From Cryptomeria japonica (taxonomy: Eukaryota; Streptophyta; Pinopsida; Cupressales; Cupressaceae), in NCBI RefSeq assembly GCF_030272615.1, contig NC_081413.1, positions 100,602,239 to 100,664,238 of the forward strand: a DNA stretch of 62,000 nt, written 5' to 3'. Shown here in pieces: positions 59,111-62,000 of this stretch (its first letter is position 1; every line of letters starts with the position of its first letter). Under the pieces are notes generated by a model. It was not told the origin of the DNA. It was given only the letters and a program-made list of their open reading frames with translations, and did no database searches. The position numbers and the translations under genes were made by a program.

Positions 59111-60452
59111 GTTGGGGCTATGATTAGGCTTAGGGTTTTAGGAAACTTCTAGTTAGGATTATAGCTAGGGTTAGGGTATACATGATGGTTAGGGCTAGGG
59201 TTAAGGTTAGGGATAGGGTTCAGGGTTAGGGTTAGGATAATGTTGCAGTTTATATGATGGTTAGGGTTAGGGTTTAGGGTTAGGATTATAATTACAAATG
59301 ACTTTAGAGTTAGAATTATGGTTACAGTTACAACTTAGGATATGCTTTAGGATTAAGGTTATTGTTAGAGATTAGTGTTATGATTACGGTTAGATTTTAT
59401 GGTTAGGGTTAGGATTTAAATCACAAGTAGGGTTCATATTTAATCAGTATTAGGGTTAGTGTTTAATAAAGTTTAATTTCAAATCCATTAGGATTTAGTT
59501 AAGGCTATAAATAGTGCTACAATTTGAATAGGGCTAAGGTTTAAGGATAAATCATGTTTTTAGGGTTAGGGATATGGTTAAGATTATGATTATTGTTATG
59601 GTTTACATCATGGTTGGGACTATGATTAGGCATAGGGTTTAGGGATAAAACATGTTGTTAGCTTGAGGGATTTATAAAAAATCTCAAGTTTAAGGTTAGG
59701 GTTAATATTTAATTAGTGTTAAGCATACCATCTAATTAGGGTTAGGTTCAAGTTATGGGATACATTAGCATAAAGGTTAAATTAGGGTTGGGGCTATGAT
59801 TAGGCTTAGGGTTTTAGGAAACTTCTAGTTAGGATTATAGCTAGGGTTAGGGTATACATGATGGTTAGGGCTAGGGTTAAGGTTAGAGATAGGGTTCAGG
59901 GTTAGGGTTAGGATAATGTTGCAGTTTATATGATGGTTAGGGTTAGGGTTTAGGGTTAGGATTATAATTACAAATGACTTTAGAGTTAGAATTATGGTTA
60001 CAGTTACAACTTAGGATATGCTTTAGGATTAAGGTTATTGTTAGATATTAGTGTTATGATTACGGTTATATTTTATGGTTAGGGTTAGGATTTAAATCAC
60101 AGGTAGGGTTCATATTTAATCAGTATTAGGGTTAGTGTTTAATAAAGTTTAATTTCAAATCCATTAGGATTTAGTTAAGGCTATAAATAGTGCTACAATT
60201 TGAATAGGGCTAAGGTTTAAGGATAAATCATGTTTTTAGGGTTAGGGATATGGTTAAGATTATGATTATGGTTATGGTTTACATCATGGTTGGGACTATG
60301 ATTAGGCATAGGGTTTAGGGATAAAACATGTTGTTAGCTTGAGGGATTTAGGTTAGGGTTAATATTTAATTAGTGTTAAGCATACCATTTAATTAGGGTT
60401 AGGTTCAAGTTATGGGATACATTAGCATAAAGGTTAAATTAGGGTTAGGGTC
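59111..60452 (+). repeat. Tandem duplication of 676 bp in the telomere-like array
   Basis: The block starting GTTGGGGCTATGATTAGG at 59111 recurs at 59787 with only a few substitutions and one deletion of about 20 bp near 60350. It is much younger than the rest of the array. Confidence 0.92.
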
Positions 60453-61318
60453 AATGTCAGGTTGAAAATAAGGTTAAGACTACCATAAGGTTTAGGTTTT
60501 TTAAGATTATTAATGTTAGGATTATTTTTAGGGTCAAGTTATTGTTAGGGTTCAATTACAGTTATGGTGAAGATTAGGCTATGATTAAAGTTACTATTAT
60601 AGGATAAAGCTTGGGTTAGGATTAGGGTTTGAGCTATAGTTTAATATTGGGATTAAGGTTTAATCAAGGTTATAGTATGTTAGCATAAATATTTAATTAG
60701 TGTTAGGATTCAATTAGCTCTAGATTAGGGATATTATGAAGGTTAGGGTTTGACTACATGGTAAAGATTTGGTTAGAGTTATGGTTAGTATTATAATTAA
60801 ATAAAGGTTAGAATTAGGTTTGTGATTCATTTACATTGGGCTTAAGGTTTGAGCTATAATTTTGTTACAATTAGGGTTAGTATCAATTATGGCTACTTTA
60901 GGGTTTAGTTAGGATTAGGATTATTATTACAATTAAATTAGGAATAAATTAAGGTTAGAGTTAGTGTTATGATTAAAATAGCGTTAGCATGGTTTACGTT
61001 AGTGTAAAGGTTTAATTAGGGTTAGGGTTCAATTAGGTTTGGGTGAAGAATACAATCAAGGTTAGGTTAGGTTTAAGGTTGAGGTTATGCTAGGGGTAGG
61101 GTTTAAGTTCAATATAGGGTTTAATTATGATTATAATTAATTTTAGGGTGAGGTTTTTGTCAAGGTTCAATTACGATTATATTAGGTTAGGGTTGATGCT
61201 AGGTCATAATGAGGGCTACCATTCTAGGAATCTTATTTGGGTTAGGGTTTAATAAGTATTTGATTTAGTATTACAATTCAATTAAATTTTAATTAGTTAA
61301 GGTTAGGATTAATGTTTA

Positions 61319-61623
61319 ATAAAAAAAATATTTAGAAAAGAGAATTTAGAAAAAAGTATACTTCCCATGTAGGAATCAAACACAAGTCAACAAAAAATAA
61401 CTTATTGCCTAATTTACCATGAAATCCAAAATGTTGACATCGAACACATTAATTTAAAATGGATACATTATAATAGAATCTAACTTGAATGATCAATGTA
61501 GCCAAACCTATGGTATTGGTAAGATTATAATAAAATTGTAAGTCCAAATTGAGTTTTTGATTAAAATTATTAGCATAGAAATTCTTATTGATCTTTCTAT
61601 ACGATAAATTAGAAACATTTAAT
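61319..61623. other. AT-rich sequence after the telomere-like array
   Basis: About 300 bp of AT-rich DNA with no gene and no TTAGGG words. Confidence 0.6.
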
Positions 61624-62000
61624 AATAAATATATTATATAGTATTTTTAAAATATTTTTGTAGATATGTAATTTATTTTTTTGAATTTAGAAACATTATA
61701 TTTTAATGGTTGAAATTTAGAAACATTAATTTTTTTTTTTCATCTTTCTAAATTGAAAATAAAAAATCACATCTATATGATAAATATATTATATAGTATT
61801 TTTTAAATATTTTTGTAGATATGTAATTTATTTTTTTGAATTTAGAAACATAATACTTTTATGGTTGTAATTTAGAAACATTAAAATTCTTTTTCATCTT
61901 TCTAAATTGAAAATAATAAATCATATATTATTTTAAAAATATTTGTTTAGGTATGTAATTGTATTTTTAATTTTTCAAATTTAGAAACATCATATTTTTT
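61624..62000. repeat. AT-rich tandem repeat, unit 156 bp, runs off the window
   Basis: ATAAATATATTATATAGTAT occurs at 61624 and 61780. The following GATATGTAATTTATTTTTTT and TTTAGAAACAT keep the same spacing. A third, more diverged unit starts near 61920. Confidence 0.88.

Larger units (their letters stand above)
56656..61318 (+). repeat. Degenerate TTAGGG-type telomere-like array (about 4.7 kb)
   Basis: The plus strand is packed with TTAGGG, TTAGGGTTAGGG and one-base variants, all in the same direction with almost no CCCTAA. The longest perfect run I see is four units at 57248-57271. The six-base unit is more common than TTTAGGG, the usual plant telomere unit. Variants with AT insertions separate the perfect words. 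Higher-order repeats occur within it. It is interstitial in this window, since other DNA lies on both sides. Confidence 0.9.

Noticed and set aside
56656-61318. A true chromosome end
   Set aside because: The array is degenerate, ordered in higher-order repeats and followed by other DNA.

Overview
The window reads as intergenic DNA of a large-genome seed plant, plausibly a conifer or other gymnosperm. That assignment is an inference from element types and nesting, not from a marker gene. I found no host protein-coding gene, rRNA or free-standing tRNA. Nearly everything is nested LTR retrotransposons, plus one SINE and simple or tandem repeats.

Layout. (1) 1-26178: element A on the minus strand, a non-coding LTR element with an LTR of about 4.1 kb. 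Its 5' LTR is 22055-26178, it has an iMet-like primer site, and part of its 3' LTR lies at the left window edge. Element B, a 16.3-kb Ty3/gypsy element of the Tat type on the plus strand (4121-20404, target duplication ACAAG), is inserted in A. B carries one gag-pro-pol frame with 16 premature stops but no frameshift, two RNase H domains, a G-patch-like segment, and between integrase and 3' LTR an antisense reading frame that looks like a plant mobile domain (PMD) protein. (2) 26690-46088: element D (minus strand, non-autonomous) broken by two insertions. One is a complete Ty1/copia element E (27007-34690, minus, duplication ATGAG). The other is a relative of D, element C (36687-44143, plus, duplication GGTGT), which itself holds a solo LTR G (41690-42896, duplication GTCTC). 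(3) 46100-47360: a decayed copia pol remnant (minus) split by a tRNA-derived SINE (46644-47092) with a 15-16-bp target duplication. (4) 47361-53460: sparse sequence and a third, truncated member of the C/D family (F, minus). (5) 53461-56655: AT-rich unassigned DNA with a minisatellite, a 76-bp-arm foldback and a GT microsatellite. (6) 56656-61318: degenerate TTAGGG-type telomere-like DNA, all G-rich on the plus strand, with higher-order repeats of about 460 bp and a 676-bp tandem duplication. (7) 61320-62000: AT-rich DNA with a 156-bp tandem repeat running off the window.

Nothing here is likely to make an intact protein. The order of events readable from nesting is: A before B; D before E and C; C before G; the copia remnant before the SINE. 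The most unusual items are the antisense PMD frame in B, the mismatch between B's young LTRs and its heavily stopped coding frames, the pol-less C/D/F family, and the ordered telomere-like array.
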